Below, one piece after another: positions 33,935-42,934 of a DNA stretch of 64,000 bases. Source of the stretch: Chloroflexota bacterium (GTDB lineage Bacteria > Chloroflexota > Anaerolineae > Anaerolineales > Villigracilaceae); the NCBI GenBank assembly GCA_016234535.1, contig JACRBH010000150.1, positions 1-64,000 of the forward strand. Reading direction: 5' to 3'. The notes beneath the pieces are model-generated. The model was not told where the DNA came from and made no database searches. It saw only the letters and a program-made list of their open reading frames with translations. The position numbers were made by a program, and so were the translations under genes. Positions within the stretch are counted from its first letter, which is position 1; each line of letters begins with the position of its first letter.

Positions 33935-36424
33935 ATGTCCAGAACAAATAAAATCAAGTTTGTTATAAACATTGGTTTGGTTTTTATCTTAACAGTTAAC
34001 CTGACGGCATTCGCGAAACTAGCGCGGGCTGCTGGTGTCTGCGGCAGTGGTACGTGGATATCCGGCAACCTTGAGATTCATCACATCAATATAGGTCAGG
34101 GTGACTCGACTCTCATCGTTGGGCCAACTGGCAGGACCCTCCTTTTTGACGCAGGAGAATCCAACTGGAATTCAAGCATCAAAGCACAGATCATCGGTCC
34201 ATACATCGAGAGCGTCCTTGGCTGCAAATCCCTGGATTATGTTGTGATTTCCCATTTTCACCTTGACCATATTGGTTATGTTGAATATGGCGGCCTCTGG
34301 CATCTTGTGGAGACTCAGGGATTCACCGTGGGAACAACCGTGCTGCGTGATTACACCACTTACCTAGGCGATATTAGCGGCACATTTACCAACTGGAAAT
34401 CCTATCTTGAGGGCGCTGGTCAGGCCAAACTCAATCCAATCACAGCCATTGATGGCTCCAGCCAAGTGAATTTGGGAGCGGGTGTCTCATTCAATATGGT
34501 CACTCACGATGGAAATGGTGCAATTATCGCCGGGGATTTCCACGGGGATGCCAGCCCCCCGTCGGAGAATGACTATAGCCTTGGTGCGGTGCTGAGTTTT
34601 GGAGATTTTGACGAGTGGATTGGCGGCGACCTGGATGGGAATTATGAGATCGGCGGATTTGGGTACACCTATCATGATATCGAATTGAGCGTTGCCAGGG
34701 AAGTTGGTGATGTGGATGTATACAAAGTTAACCACCACGCCAGTTCCCATTCGAGCAGCGCTACCTTCGTCAATCAACTTGACCCCGAGGTTTCAATTGT
34801 GACAGTTGGGGACGGCAACACCTATGGCCATCCGACCCAGCCTGTTATGGATCTCCTGCTGGGAACATCGACAGTCTATATGACCGAGCGAGGCAACGTA
34901 AACACCAACATTGGCTCAGCGATCGTGGCCGGGCATATCGTTATCAAAACCACAAACGGCTCCAACTACACAGTCAACGGGACTTCTAACACAGCAACCG
35001 AGCCTGCAAGGACTGACCTTGACGGCGACGGCTACTTTACAGAGGTGGATCCCAATGATAACCTTTCCGGCATAATTCCCGCTCCGAATGGCGGATGCGG
35101 CCCAATCTATCAAACCTGCTTGACATCCTGTCAGGTCACCGCAGGCCAGGTTCTTATCAACGAGGCCCTGCCCGCACCATCCAGTGGATCAGAATGGATG
35201 GAACTTTACAACACCACCGCCAGCACAATCAACATTGGCTATTGTTATATCGATGATATCCCTGGAGGAAGTGCTGCCTACCAGATCCCCGCAGCCACCA
35301 TCATTCCGGCTCATGGTTTCTGGTCCCTTGATCGAACAAGCTACTTCAATAACTCTGGGGACGATGTTCGCCTCTTAAAGGAAAATGCCACTACAGTTTT
35401 GGACAGTTTTACCTATGGAAATACCGGTTCAGACCTATCCTGGTATCGTTTCCCGGATGGTGGGGCCTGGGCCGACTCACCAACGGCATCAACCACCAAG
35501 GGGCAATCGAACAATACGCCATTCTCTCCAATTGTCTTGTCCAGTACGCGCGCAAGTGCCAATCCCACCAGCGCAGGCAGCGTGGATTTTACGGTTACGT
35601 TCTCGGAAGCCGTTACAGGTTTGAATACGAGTATCCCCTTTGATGATTTTTCCCTGACCACCACGGGAGTCACTGATGCAACCATTACAGCCCTGAGCGG
35701 CTCTGGCGCCATTTATACAATCACAGTTGACACTGGCATTGGGAACGGAACGATCCGTTTGAATATTGTGGATGACAATACGATATTGGATGCAACGAGT
35801 GACCCGCTGGGCGGAGCAGTTGTGGGCGATGGCGATTTCACCAGCGGCGAGATATTTACTGTCATCAAGTCAGCCACCTTCACAGATGTTCCGTTGACCC
35901 ATTGGGCCAATGGGTTCATTGAGCGCTTGTACAACGCCGGCATTACCAGCGGGTGTTCGGTAATCCCATTAAACTACTGCCCAACGAACATTGTCACCCG
36001 CGCGCAGATGGCGATCTTCCTCGTGCGCTCCATGCACGGTGTTGGGTTCGTACCTCCCACAGCAACAGAGGTCTTTTTTGATGTCCCAGTTGGTTCCCTC
36101 GGCGCGAACTTCATCGAGCAGTTGGCGGCTGATGGAATCACCAGCGGATGCGGCGGCGGCAACTTCTGTCCAAACTCACCGGTGACACGTGCACAGATGG
36201 CAGTCTTTCTGGTGCGTTCCAAGCACGGCGTTGCATTCGTACCTCCAACAGCAACCGGTGTCTTTGCAGATGTTCCAGTCGGCTCCTTTGGCGCAGACTT
36301 TATTGAGCAGTTGGTTGCTGATGCGATCACCAGTGGATGTGGTGGTGGAAACTACTGCCCCAACAACTCAGTCACCCGTGACCAGATGGCGGTCTTTTTG
36401 GTTAGGGCGTTCAATCTACCGTAA
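33935..36424 (+). CDS. SLH-anchored ComEC-like metallo-beta-lactamase/lamin-tail-domain protein
   Basis: 829 residues from the ATG at 33935 (GGGAGGG site). Signal peptide to about residue 32. Residues about 45-350 are a metallo-beta-lactamase domain of the ComEC/Rec2 kind: HINIGQGDSTLI, the metal motif SHFHLDHIG near 104, and VNHHASSHSSS with GHPTQPVMD near the end. A lamin-tail domain follows (about 392-530; VLINEALPAPSSGSEWMELYN), then one Ig-like repeat (about 530-645) and three SLH repeats (about 647-829). Secreted enzymes of this class act on nucleic acids or phosphodiesters. It is likely held on the S-layer or cell wall. Its neighbour at 42935 is also a putative extracellular nuclease. 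Confidence 0.8.
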   Translation: MSRTNKIKFVINIGLVFILTVNLTAFAKLARAAGVCGSGTWISGNLEIHHINIGQGDSTLIVGPTGRTLLFDAGESNWNSSIKAQIIGPYIESVLGCKSLDYVVISHFHLDHIGYVEYGGLWHLVETQGFTVGTTVLRDYTTYLGDISGTFTNWKSYLEGAGQAKLNPITAIDGSSQVNLGAGVSFNMVTHDGNGAIIAGDFHGDASPPSENDYSLGAVLSFGDFDEWIGGDLDGNYEIGGFGYTYHDIELSVAREVGDVDVYKVNHHASSHSSSATFVNQLDPEVSIVTVGDGNTYGHPTQPVMDLLLGTSTVYMTERGNVNTNIGSAIVAGHIVIKTTNGSNYTVNGTSNTATEPARTDLDGDGYFTEVDPNDNLSGIIPAPNGGCGPIYQTCLTSCQVTAGQVLINEALPAPSSGSEWMELYNTTASTINIGYCYIDDIPGGSAAYQIPAATIIPAHGFWSLDRTSYFNNSGDDVRLLKENATTVLDSFTYGNTGSDLSWYRFPDGGAWADSPTASTTKGQSNNTPFSPIVLSSTRASANPTSAGSVDFTVTFSEAVTGLNTSIPFDDFSLTTTGVTDATITALSGSGAIYTITVDTGIGNGTIRLNIVDDNTILDATSDPLGGAVVGDGDFTSGEIFTVIKSATFTDVPLTHWANGFIERLYNAGITSGCSVIPLNYCPTNIVTRAQMAIFLVRSMHGVGFVPPTATEVFFDVPVGSLGANFIEQLAADGITSGCGGGNFCPNSPVTRAQMAVFLVRSKHGVAFVPPTATGVFADVPVGSFGADFIEQLVADAITSGCGGGNYCPNNSVTRDQMAVFLVRAFNLP

Positions 36425-36436
36425 GAGGTAAAAAAG

Positions 36437-36469
36437 AAAGTGCCCTTGAGGTTCCCTCAAGGGCACTTT
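36437..36469. terminator. Intrinsic terminator hairpin
   Basis: A perfect 15-bp stem (36437-36451 with 36455-36469) with a 3-base loop lies 12 bases after the stop codon. T-runs are short on the plus strand and longer on the minus strand. Confidence 0.75.
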
Positions 36470-36793
36470 AGGATTTAGCAAAAAATCGTGATGTGGGATA
36501 TGGAATATGGGATTAACCATACATTGCAGCAGGAGGTGGTAAGAATATAGATGTTGAAGTGGTTGGTGAAGGGACTGGAGAAGCTGTGAGCTAATGATAA
36601 CCAACGGGTCAGATCGTTATCTCAGAGTGACATTTGACACTTGAATCGAAATATTCTTTCCCCTTATTATTTATGGCAAGAATACGTAAACGGCAGCCTC
36701 CCGGAAATTCCCTGTCGAGCCCGATCGAGCGCCACTCAACGAGGATTCATTACACCCTGGGAGATTTTATACTCTCACCCACGGAGGAGTATC
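36470..36793. other. Intergenic leader of the second SLH protein
   Basis: No supported gene. An in-frame ATG at 36641 is rejected because the signal peptide and GGAGGAG site belong to 36794. A weak hairpin (TGGGAGA with TCTCACCCA, about 36759-36782) lies just before the ribosome binding site. Confidence 0.4.
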
Positions 36794-39700
36794 ATGATCA
36801 AAAAGATTTTAAACAAAATCAGTATTCGTCGATTTACAAATGCCTTTATTGGGGTCATTTTTCTATTTTCCACCTTCTTTTCACCCGCTTATTCAGTGAG
36901 CGCAGCTCCTGCCATTGCAGATTCTTTTCTGGATATGATGGTGTGGGGGGCAGATGTCTGGTACTTGAATGATGGCGGATTACGGGGTGATTACATCAAT
37001 AATCACAACAAACATCTAATGTTCATTGGCGGAGATGTTGGGATCCCGGGCCTGACAGCTAAAGCTGGCGATGCGGAACTTTCAGCAGTGGCGCTAAAAG
37101 GAACAGTTTTTATAGATATGGATGATGTTTATTCTGCCATGAATCCCGGCAATAAAATTACAGACGAAGGTGCTGATGGATGGGTAACTGTATGGGTTGA
37201 TGGCGGATATTCCCTTTTTTCAGCCAGCTATGGACCAGGGTCTGTCGGTTTTGATCGGCTGAACATGCGCTACCCGGATACTGAGCAAGATCCCTCACGG
37301 GCAGGTTATGAACTGGAATTTATGTCTGCTTGTGGAATTGTAAAATTAAACGCCTGGACAAAGACCGTTGCAGGTTACGAAACGGGGGACCTTGATTTGG
37401 CCGACAATAATTGCATTCAGTTGGGCGCTGAGATGTATTCACTAACCTGGAACCTGGTTAGATTTGAGGTTCAATATACCGTCCTTGAATCAGCCCTGAA
37501 TCAGCCTTTCAATTCGTTTACCGGGCGAACTTTAACTTCCACGCTGCAATTTATCAATAAGGCCAACGAGGCGTTTAATTATTTCATAGCCCATAGTTCG
37601 CGAGATAATGATCCATCCAACGATTCCTGGGAAATGGGGCCAAACCCGCTTATTCCAATTCGAACATTCACGTCGCGGGATGACGGTGTGTCAACCGGAG
37701 TAAATGCGGCTTTCGACTATGTTATTGGGGGTAACGATGTCGATGGCGATCACGTACCTGACAATCGCTTTGAAGCCAATGCCAGTGTAATTACAAATGT
37801 TCGGTTTCACACCACCGGAACCGAGACCGCAACATATCGCGTTAGATTAATTAGTTCGCTTCCAAGCGGCTGGGAAATATACCCGCTAGATGATGATTGG
37901 GATTTATTCGATACAACCTTCGAACTTGTCAATGTATCTGGTTCGTCCAGTTCCGTTACAACATTTGCACGTACGATCTGGATCGCGAACCATGTATCTG
38001 GATCTGCCGCCAAAGCAGATATCGAATTCGTCGTGGAACAAAAACAATGTGCCATCGGTTGCTGGGAGGAATTGGACAGAATCCCCCAGACTCTTTATCA
38101 CACAGATCAAGTTGGAAATCAATTGCCACCGATAATTTCCTACACCCAGCCATCTCCCACCCCTGAAATAAAACCAGGCACAGCGTATCCCATCTCAGTT
38201 ACCGCATGGGATCCGAATGGAGATTCCATAACGGATGTAACTCTTGGGTACGAAATTGGGGCAGAGATCTTTACCCAACATTTGACCTATCAAAGTGGAA
38301 ATACATGGTCAGGGGAGATTCCTGGAGCACATACACAATTGGCTTCCGACCCGGATTATGTTGTAGGGATTCCATACTGGTTTGAAGCATCTGACTCTTA
38401 TTTTGTTGAACGGCAACCTGATGGGAATAGCTCGTATTGGGTTAACGTCAGCCCCAGTGCAAAAATTTCAGGATATGTAAAATACCAGAATGCGGCCGGG
38501 ATTCCGGGTGTTTGGGTTAGTATTGGCACACAAGGCGCCTCCACAGATAATACGGGCAGATTTGACATTAAAGGTGTCGCGTCGGGTAATTATGTCGTCA
38601 CACCTTCAATCAATTTTTGTTCTTTTTCTCCGCCCTTCCAGAATACAACGGTTGTTAATTCTAATATCCTGCTTCCTGTTGATTTTATATGTAATCAAAT
38701 TCAAAGCGGTTTGAGTCTTGTCACCGATCTGGTTGATGTTCCATTCGATGGTTCCTCGGTTGCGCATCTAACTGCTACGCTTCGAGATGTTAACAATAAT
38801 CCCATTCAGGGCGTGCCGATAACATTTTCCACCAACTATACCGGAGGAATTAACTCGCCAGTGACTACCGGCCCTGATGGGAAAGCCATCTCCACCTTTA
38901 CACCCAGTGAAGTAGGGCCGGTCCAAATTACTGCACGAACTCCAAGCGGGCTCTCATCAAATACAGTCAACCTTAATGTGATTCCAAGCAGCAACAGCAT
39001 TGATACCGTTTTGGAAATTCGGGTGAAATCCCAAACCGCCACAACTACAACCTACCACATAGATGGAAAATCCACATTTACAAGCAATGGAATCACTGTG
39101 GATAATACAGACATCCTTTATGCGGTATTGGATCAGTCTGGGAATCCACTTATTCCTCAAATATATTCCTTTTACTATGGCACAGTAACAAACCCAGGAT
39201 ATGACCGGACCGATAATTATGGAAATTCCGATATTGAATTCACAATAAGCGCGCCGGCTTCGGCCACTATTCGGGCAACAATCCAGGGAAGTTCGGATAG
39301 CATATTCGTGAACTTACAAGCAGGGGCGGTTATCCCAACCGTCATACAACCTTTTACTACAATGAGTTTTCCCGTTGTAATAGATTCTGATCTTTCGATG
39401 GCGCCTAGTGGAGATTGGTTGGTTGCCTCCAATGACGACAGCCGGCTTGCGCAGGCCTTTAATGCCAGAACATATCAATTCTCGTCAACTTTCACGCACC
39501 CTGACTATTTTGGACGCCCATATGCGGTTGATTATTCTTCAAATGGTGATTCTTATGTAGCGATTGGAACAACTGACTCAACTGACGGGTATAGTGCAAT
39601 GGTATATGAAGGGATATCCCCGTTTACCTATTACCGTGGTAGAAGCAAGGCGGCAAGTGGGTACACGGGTGACATCATTGGGATTTCACTTTCGCCTTCG

Positions 39701-42136
39701 AATGATCGCATTGTCACGATTAAGGACACCGCCCCTCCAACTCTTCAAGCTGAAATTTGGACTCTTGCCAGTGGCACCGCGCCGGCCTATACCTTCGGAA
39801 GCTGGAGCGAGTCCTCCTATTTGCGGGCGGTGGATTGGTCGCGTAATTTTGGAAGTTATTCACAGGGAGTCATCGCAATTGCGCAAATTCATGCGCTATA
39901 CTTTTATAATGGCAACGGATATTCCAGAATTGGCAGCCCGGTTACCGGCTTCGACTCCATCAGGGAATTGCAATGGTCAAGAGACGGCTCCAAACTGGCT
40001 GTGGTGGATGATATTACAACCACAACAAACAATATAAAACTATATGACCAGGTTGGAAATTATATAAAGACCCTGACGCTAAACTATGGTTATATACATG
40101 GAATTGACTGGGATCATACTGGATCAAGATTTGCGGTTGCAATTGGAACCGGCTCGGGAGTTGGAAAGCTTGTAATTGTCACAATCAGCGATAACTCCCA
40201 GCAGGTCTACGATATGGGAGGCAGGATATTTGATGTTCAATGGTCCGGTGACGATTCGGAATTGTTTGTAGCAAGGGAAGCCAATAACATCGCTGTATAT
40301 TCCTTGCTTGATAATTTAGGTCCAAGCATTTCCGCGCAAACAAACGCCGTGAATGGTCAGACAACCCAGGACTCAATTATGGTCTCTGGAAATATCACAG
40401 ACCCACACTTCGTTGTTAATCCCACGATTAGAGTCAACGCAAATCCCCCCATCTCATTAAGCCTGAATTTAAGCGGTGGATTCAGCCAGGTAGTTAATCT
40501 TGACGAGGGCACTAATGAAGTACTAATCTCTGCCCAGGATGGAAGTGGGTTTTCCAATTCGCTCACCCTGAATGTAAACAGATTAATAGACATGATACCT
40601 CCAGGCATCACTGCTGTAAGTGTGACGCCGGCAAGTGGAAATTTCGCTCAATTATTTACGATCTCTGCAAATATCAGCGATGACTGGTCAGGTGTCAACC
40701 CGAATTCGGTTTATGCCTATGTTCAAAAACCTAACGAGGCCAATCTCGCCACAGTACAAATGTTTGACAATGGCGCAAATGGCGATCTAACGGCCGGCGA
40801 TGGTTTGTTTACTGCGAGATGGCAGGCAACCCAGTTGAATGCCGAAGGCATATATTATGTAGATATCACGGCGACGGACAATCGCAACAATCCAAGAGAA
40901 GCCGAAAATGGAGGGACATTTGAATTAAGTGATTTGCCTGAGATCAGCAATATAACCTTGTCACCTACAACACCTGCATCCAACGCGCCCGTAATTGTGT
41001 CTGTCACTGCGGTTGATCGCTCTGGCATTGCAGATGTAAACCTCCTTTATGCGATCGGCGAGATTCCTGGCCCATGGAATCAGGTGGAAATGCATATATC
41101 CAATGGCATAACCTGGGTTGGGCAAATTCCGAAAATTGCATCCGATACTCTTGTAACTTATAAAATAATTGCCTTGGATGCATTTGGGCATTCCAATGAG
41201 ACAAATGCATTAAACTATCGCGTCATTGACCGAACTGCCCCGACAGTAGCCACCATAGCTCGTGCTGGTACCAATCCCACCAGCGCTGCCAGTGTCGAAT
41301 TCACTCTGAACTTCTCTGAATCCGTTACCGGCATAGATTCTATTGCACCTTTCAATGATCTTAATCTGATCACCACCAGCGTCTCAGGAGCATCCATCAG
41401 CGGGGTCAGCGGTACGGGCAGCGTCTATACAATCACAGTTAATACGGGTAGTGGAAACGGCACAATCCGCTTGAATGTGGTGGATGGCAATTCAATTGTG
41501 GATGGAGTAGGCAATCCGTTGGGTGGAGCAATTGTTGGCGATGGCGATTTCACAACTGGTGAGACTTATACTGTAATCAAAGTAGCTACCTTTACAGATG
41601 TTCCATTAGCTTATTGGGCAAATGGCTTCATCGAGCGCTTATATAATGCGAGTATCACTGGTGGATGTTCAGCCATCCCATTGAACTACTGCCCTGCTAA
41701 CTCGGTCACGCGCGCGCAAATGGCAGTCTTCCTGGTGCGCGCCATGCATGGTGTCTCTTTCGTACCCCCAACAGCTGCCGGAGTCTTTTCTGATGTCCCA
41801 GTCGGTTCCTTCGGCGCAGACTTCATCGAGCAGTTGGCTGCTGACAGCATCACCAGTGGATGCGGGGGAGGCAAGTATTGTCCAAACTCAGCTGTGACAC
41901 GCGCACAGATGGCGATCTTCCTGGTACGAGCCAAACATGGGGTTGCATTCACACCTCCCGCTGCAACAGGTATCTTTACCGATGTTCCAGTCGGCTCTTT
42001 TGGAGCAGATTACATCGAGCAACTGGTTACTGATGGCATTACCAGTGGCTGCGGTTCAGGTATTTTCTGCCCCACCACCTCGGTCAAGCGCGATTCAATG
42101 GCGGTCTTCCTCGTAAGGACATTTAATCTGCCATAA
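36794..42136 (+). CDS. Large SLH-anchored surface protein with propeller and Ig-like domains
   Basis: 1780 residues from the ATG at 36794. Signal peptide (FIGVIFLFSTFFSPAYSVSA). An N-terminal ~450-residue beta-rich domain of unknown type is followed by a carboxypeptidase-regulatory-like domain near 555 (ISGYVKYQNAAGIPGVWVSI), an invasin/Big_1-like domain near 640-730 (DVNNNPIQGVPITFS), a WD40/TolB-like propeller near 860-1170 (repeats such as VQWSGDDSELFVA and LQWSRDGSKLAVV), further Ig-like sandwiches, one Ig-like repeat of the family shared by its neighbours (about 1480-1595) and three SLH repeats (about 1597-1780). No catalytic motif was seen. It is probably structural or adhesive. Confidence 0.75.
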   Translation: MIKKILNKISIRRFTNAFIGVIFLFSTFFSPAYSVSAAPAIADSFLDMMVWGADVWYLNDGGLRGDYINNHNKHLMFIGGDVGIPGLTAKAGDAELSAVALKGTVFIDMDDVYSAMNPGNKITDEGADGWVTVWVDGGYSLFSASYGPGSVGFDRLNMRYPDTEQDPSRAGYELEFMSACGIVKLNAWTKTVAGYETGDLDLADNNCIQLGAEMYSLTWNLVRFEVQYTVLESALNQPFNSFTGRTLTSTLQFINKANEAFNYFIAHSSRDNDPSNDSWEMGPNPLIPIRTFTSRDDGVSTGVNAAFDYVIGGNDVDGDHVPDNRFEANASVITNVRFHTTGTETATYRVRLISSLPSGWEIYPLDDDWDLFDTTFELVNVSGSSSSVTTFARTIWIANHVSGSAAKADIEFVVEQKQCAIGCWEELDRIPQTLYHTDQVGNQLPPIISYTQPSPTPEIKPGTAYPISVTAWDPNGDSITDVTLGYEIGAEIFTQHLTYQSGNTWSGEIPGAHTQLASDPDYVVGIPYWFEASDSYFVERQPDGNSSYWVNVSPSAKISGYVKYQNAAGIPGVWVSIGTQGASTDNTGRFDIKGVASGNYVVTPSINFCSFSPPFQNTTVVNSNILLPVDFICNQIQSGLSLVTDLVDVPFDGSSVAHLTATLRDVNNNPIQGVPITFSTNYTGGINSPVTTGPDGKAISTFTPSEVGPVQITARTPSGLSSNTVNLNVIPSSNSIDTVLEIRVKSQTATTTTYHIDGKSTFTSNGITVDNTDILYAVLDQSGNPLIPQIYSFYYGTVTNPGYDRTDNYGNSDIEFTISAPASATIRATIQGSSDSIFVNLQAGAVIPTVIQPFTTMSFPVVIDSDLSMAPSGDWLVASNDDSRLAQAFNARTYQFSSTFTHPDYFGRPYAVDYSSNGDSYVAIGTTDSTDGYSAMVYEGISPFTYYRGRSKAASGYTGDIIGISLSPSNDRIVTIKDTAPPTLQAEIWTLASGTAPAYTFGSWSESSYLRAVDWSRNFGSYSQGVIAIAQIHALYFYNGNGYSRIGSPVTGFDSIRELQWSRDGSKLAVVDDITTTTNNIKLYDQVGNYIKTLTLNYGYIHGIDWDHTGSRFAVAIGTGSGVGKLVIVTISDNSQQVYDMGGRIFDVQWSGDDSELFVAREANNIAVYSLLDNLGPSISAQTNAVNGQTTQDSIMVSGNITDPHFVVNPTIRVNANPPISLSLNLSGGFSQVVNLDEGTNEVLISAQDGSGFSNSLTLNVNRLIDMIPPGITAVSVTPASGNFAQLFTISANISDDWSGVNPNSVYAYVQKPNEANLATVQMFDNGANGDLTAGDGLFTARWQATQLNAEGIYYVDITATDNRNNPREAENGGTFELSDLPEISNITLSPTTPASNAPVIVSVTAVDRSGIADVNLLYAIGEIPGPWNQVEMHISNGITWVGQIPKIASDTLVTYKIIALDAFGHSNETNALNYRVIDRTAPTVATIARAGTNPTSAASVEFTLNFSESVTGIDSIAPFNDLNLITTSVSGASISGVSGTGSVYTITVNTGSGNGTIRLNVVDGNSIVDGVGNPLGGAIVGDGDFTTGETYTVIKVATFTDVPLAYWANGFIERLYNASITGGCSAIPLNYCPANSVTRAQMAVFLVRAMHGVSFVPPTAAGVFSDVPVGSFGADFIEQLAADSITSGCGGGKYCPNSAVTRAQMAIFLVRAKHGVAFTPPAATGIFTDVPVGSFGADYIEQLVTDGITSGCGSGIFCPTTSVKRDSMAVFLVRTFNLP

Positions 42137-42164
42137 GAAATGGTTAGCAATCCGTTTATGTATC

Positions 42165-42195
42165 AAGATCCGCGAGAGTTTCTCGCGGATCTTTT
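42165..42195 (+). terminator. Intrinsic terminator
   Basis: AAGATCCGCGAGA (42165-42177) pairs perfectly with 42181-42193, with a 3-base loop and a short T-run. Confidence 0.85.
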
Positions 42196-42391
42196 GAATA
42201 TACAGCGACTGGCTATAAAAGAAACCTGTGTCGGCAGCAGTAGCGGAATGGTATTACGCCAGAAATAACGTGGGGTAGAAATATAATAATTCAGGCATTA
42301 GCATTACGACAATCGCGGCATTTAAATCTCAATACGAATGTCATATTGAACGACCTATACGTTTGTGATATAAGGAACTTGAGAAGCGGGT

Positions 42392-42455
42392 AGTGGAGAG
42401 TTCACCGAGACGCAGAACTTTTCTGCGCCGCTGAGGGCAACTCCACTTTTTATTT
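42392..42455 (+). ncRNA. Candidate structured RNA ending in a terminator, no ORF attached
   Basis: An outer stem (AGTGGAG-AGTT with AACTCCACT) encloses an inner hairpin GCAGAA-CTT-TTCTGC and ends in TTTTTATTTT. The bases between 42196 and 42391 carry no ORF, so this terminator-like structure may end a short noncoding transcript or a leader. Confidence 0.4.
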
Positions 42456-42555
42456 TGAGTGCGGCGGGTTTTTATTGTTTTGAAGATCAACAACCAGATA
42501 AATGTATTTAACACAAATTACCACCATTACTTTTTGTGTCTCCTTTAACCTAGCT

Positions 42556-42618
42556 TCTTAGCGCAAGGCCACCACATGCGCCCTTGCACTCGCTTCGGGG
42601 ACTGTAGTGGCGGGCGGC
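42556..42618. repeat. Diverged copy of the intergenic repeat seen at 19.0 kb
   Basis: Contains GCCACCACATGCGCCC, CACTCGCTTCGGGGA and GTAGTGGCGGGCGGC in the same order as the interior of the element at 19011-19120. The ends differ. It can fold through CCACCACA and TGTAGTGG with G-U pairs. Confidence 0.4.
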
Positions 42619-42797
42619 AAGATTCTATTTTTTTCCTCTGCGACTCTCCCCTTGCATAATCTGGCGCAAATTCTGCAAGGTGGCAACTTGAGCTATTTAA
42701 TAAATATCGCAAACATGGAATATTCGCGTTTACAAAAGCCAAGCGCGGGACAACCATATTTTTCAGGAGAGTGTATGCATAAAAGTATTAACTAGGA

Positions 42798-42878
42798 ATA
42801 CCAGTCATTGTGGATATACAGTCGACACAGCACTGGTATCTTATGGATTAAACCTTGTCATTTTCGAGTTATCCATAA
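42798..42878 (+). promoter_or_regulatory. Two consecutive hairpins in the leader of the nuclease gene
   Basis: ATACCAGT (42798-42805) pairs with ACTGGTAT (42832-42839), and TTATGGAT (42841-42848) pairs with ATCCATAA (42871-42878). They lie 57 bases before the start codon. They may be leader RNA structure or paired operator sites. Confidence 0.4.
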
Positions 42879-42934
42879 ACAGTGCGGCATGAGTATAAAG
42901 CATCAAACCCTATTTCTAATTCGAGGAGATATAA

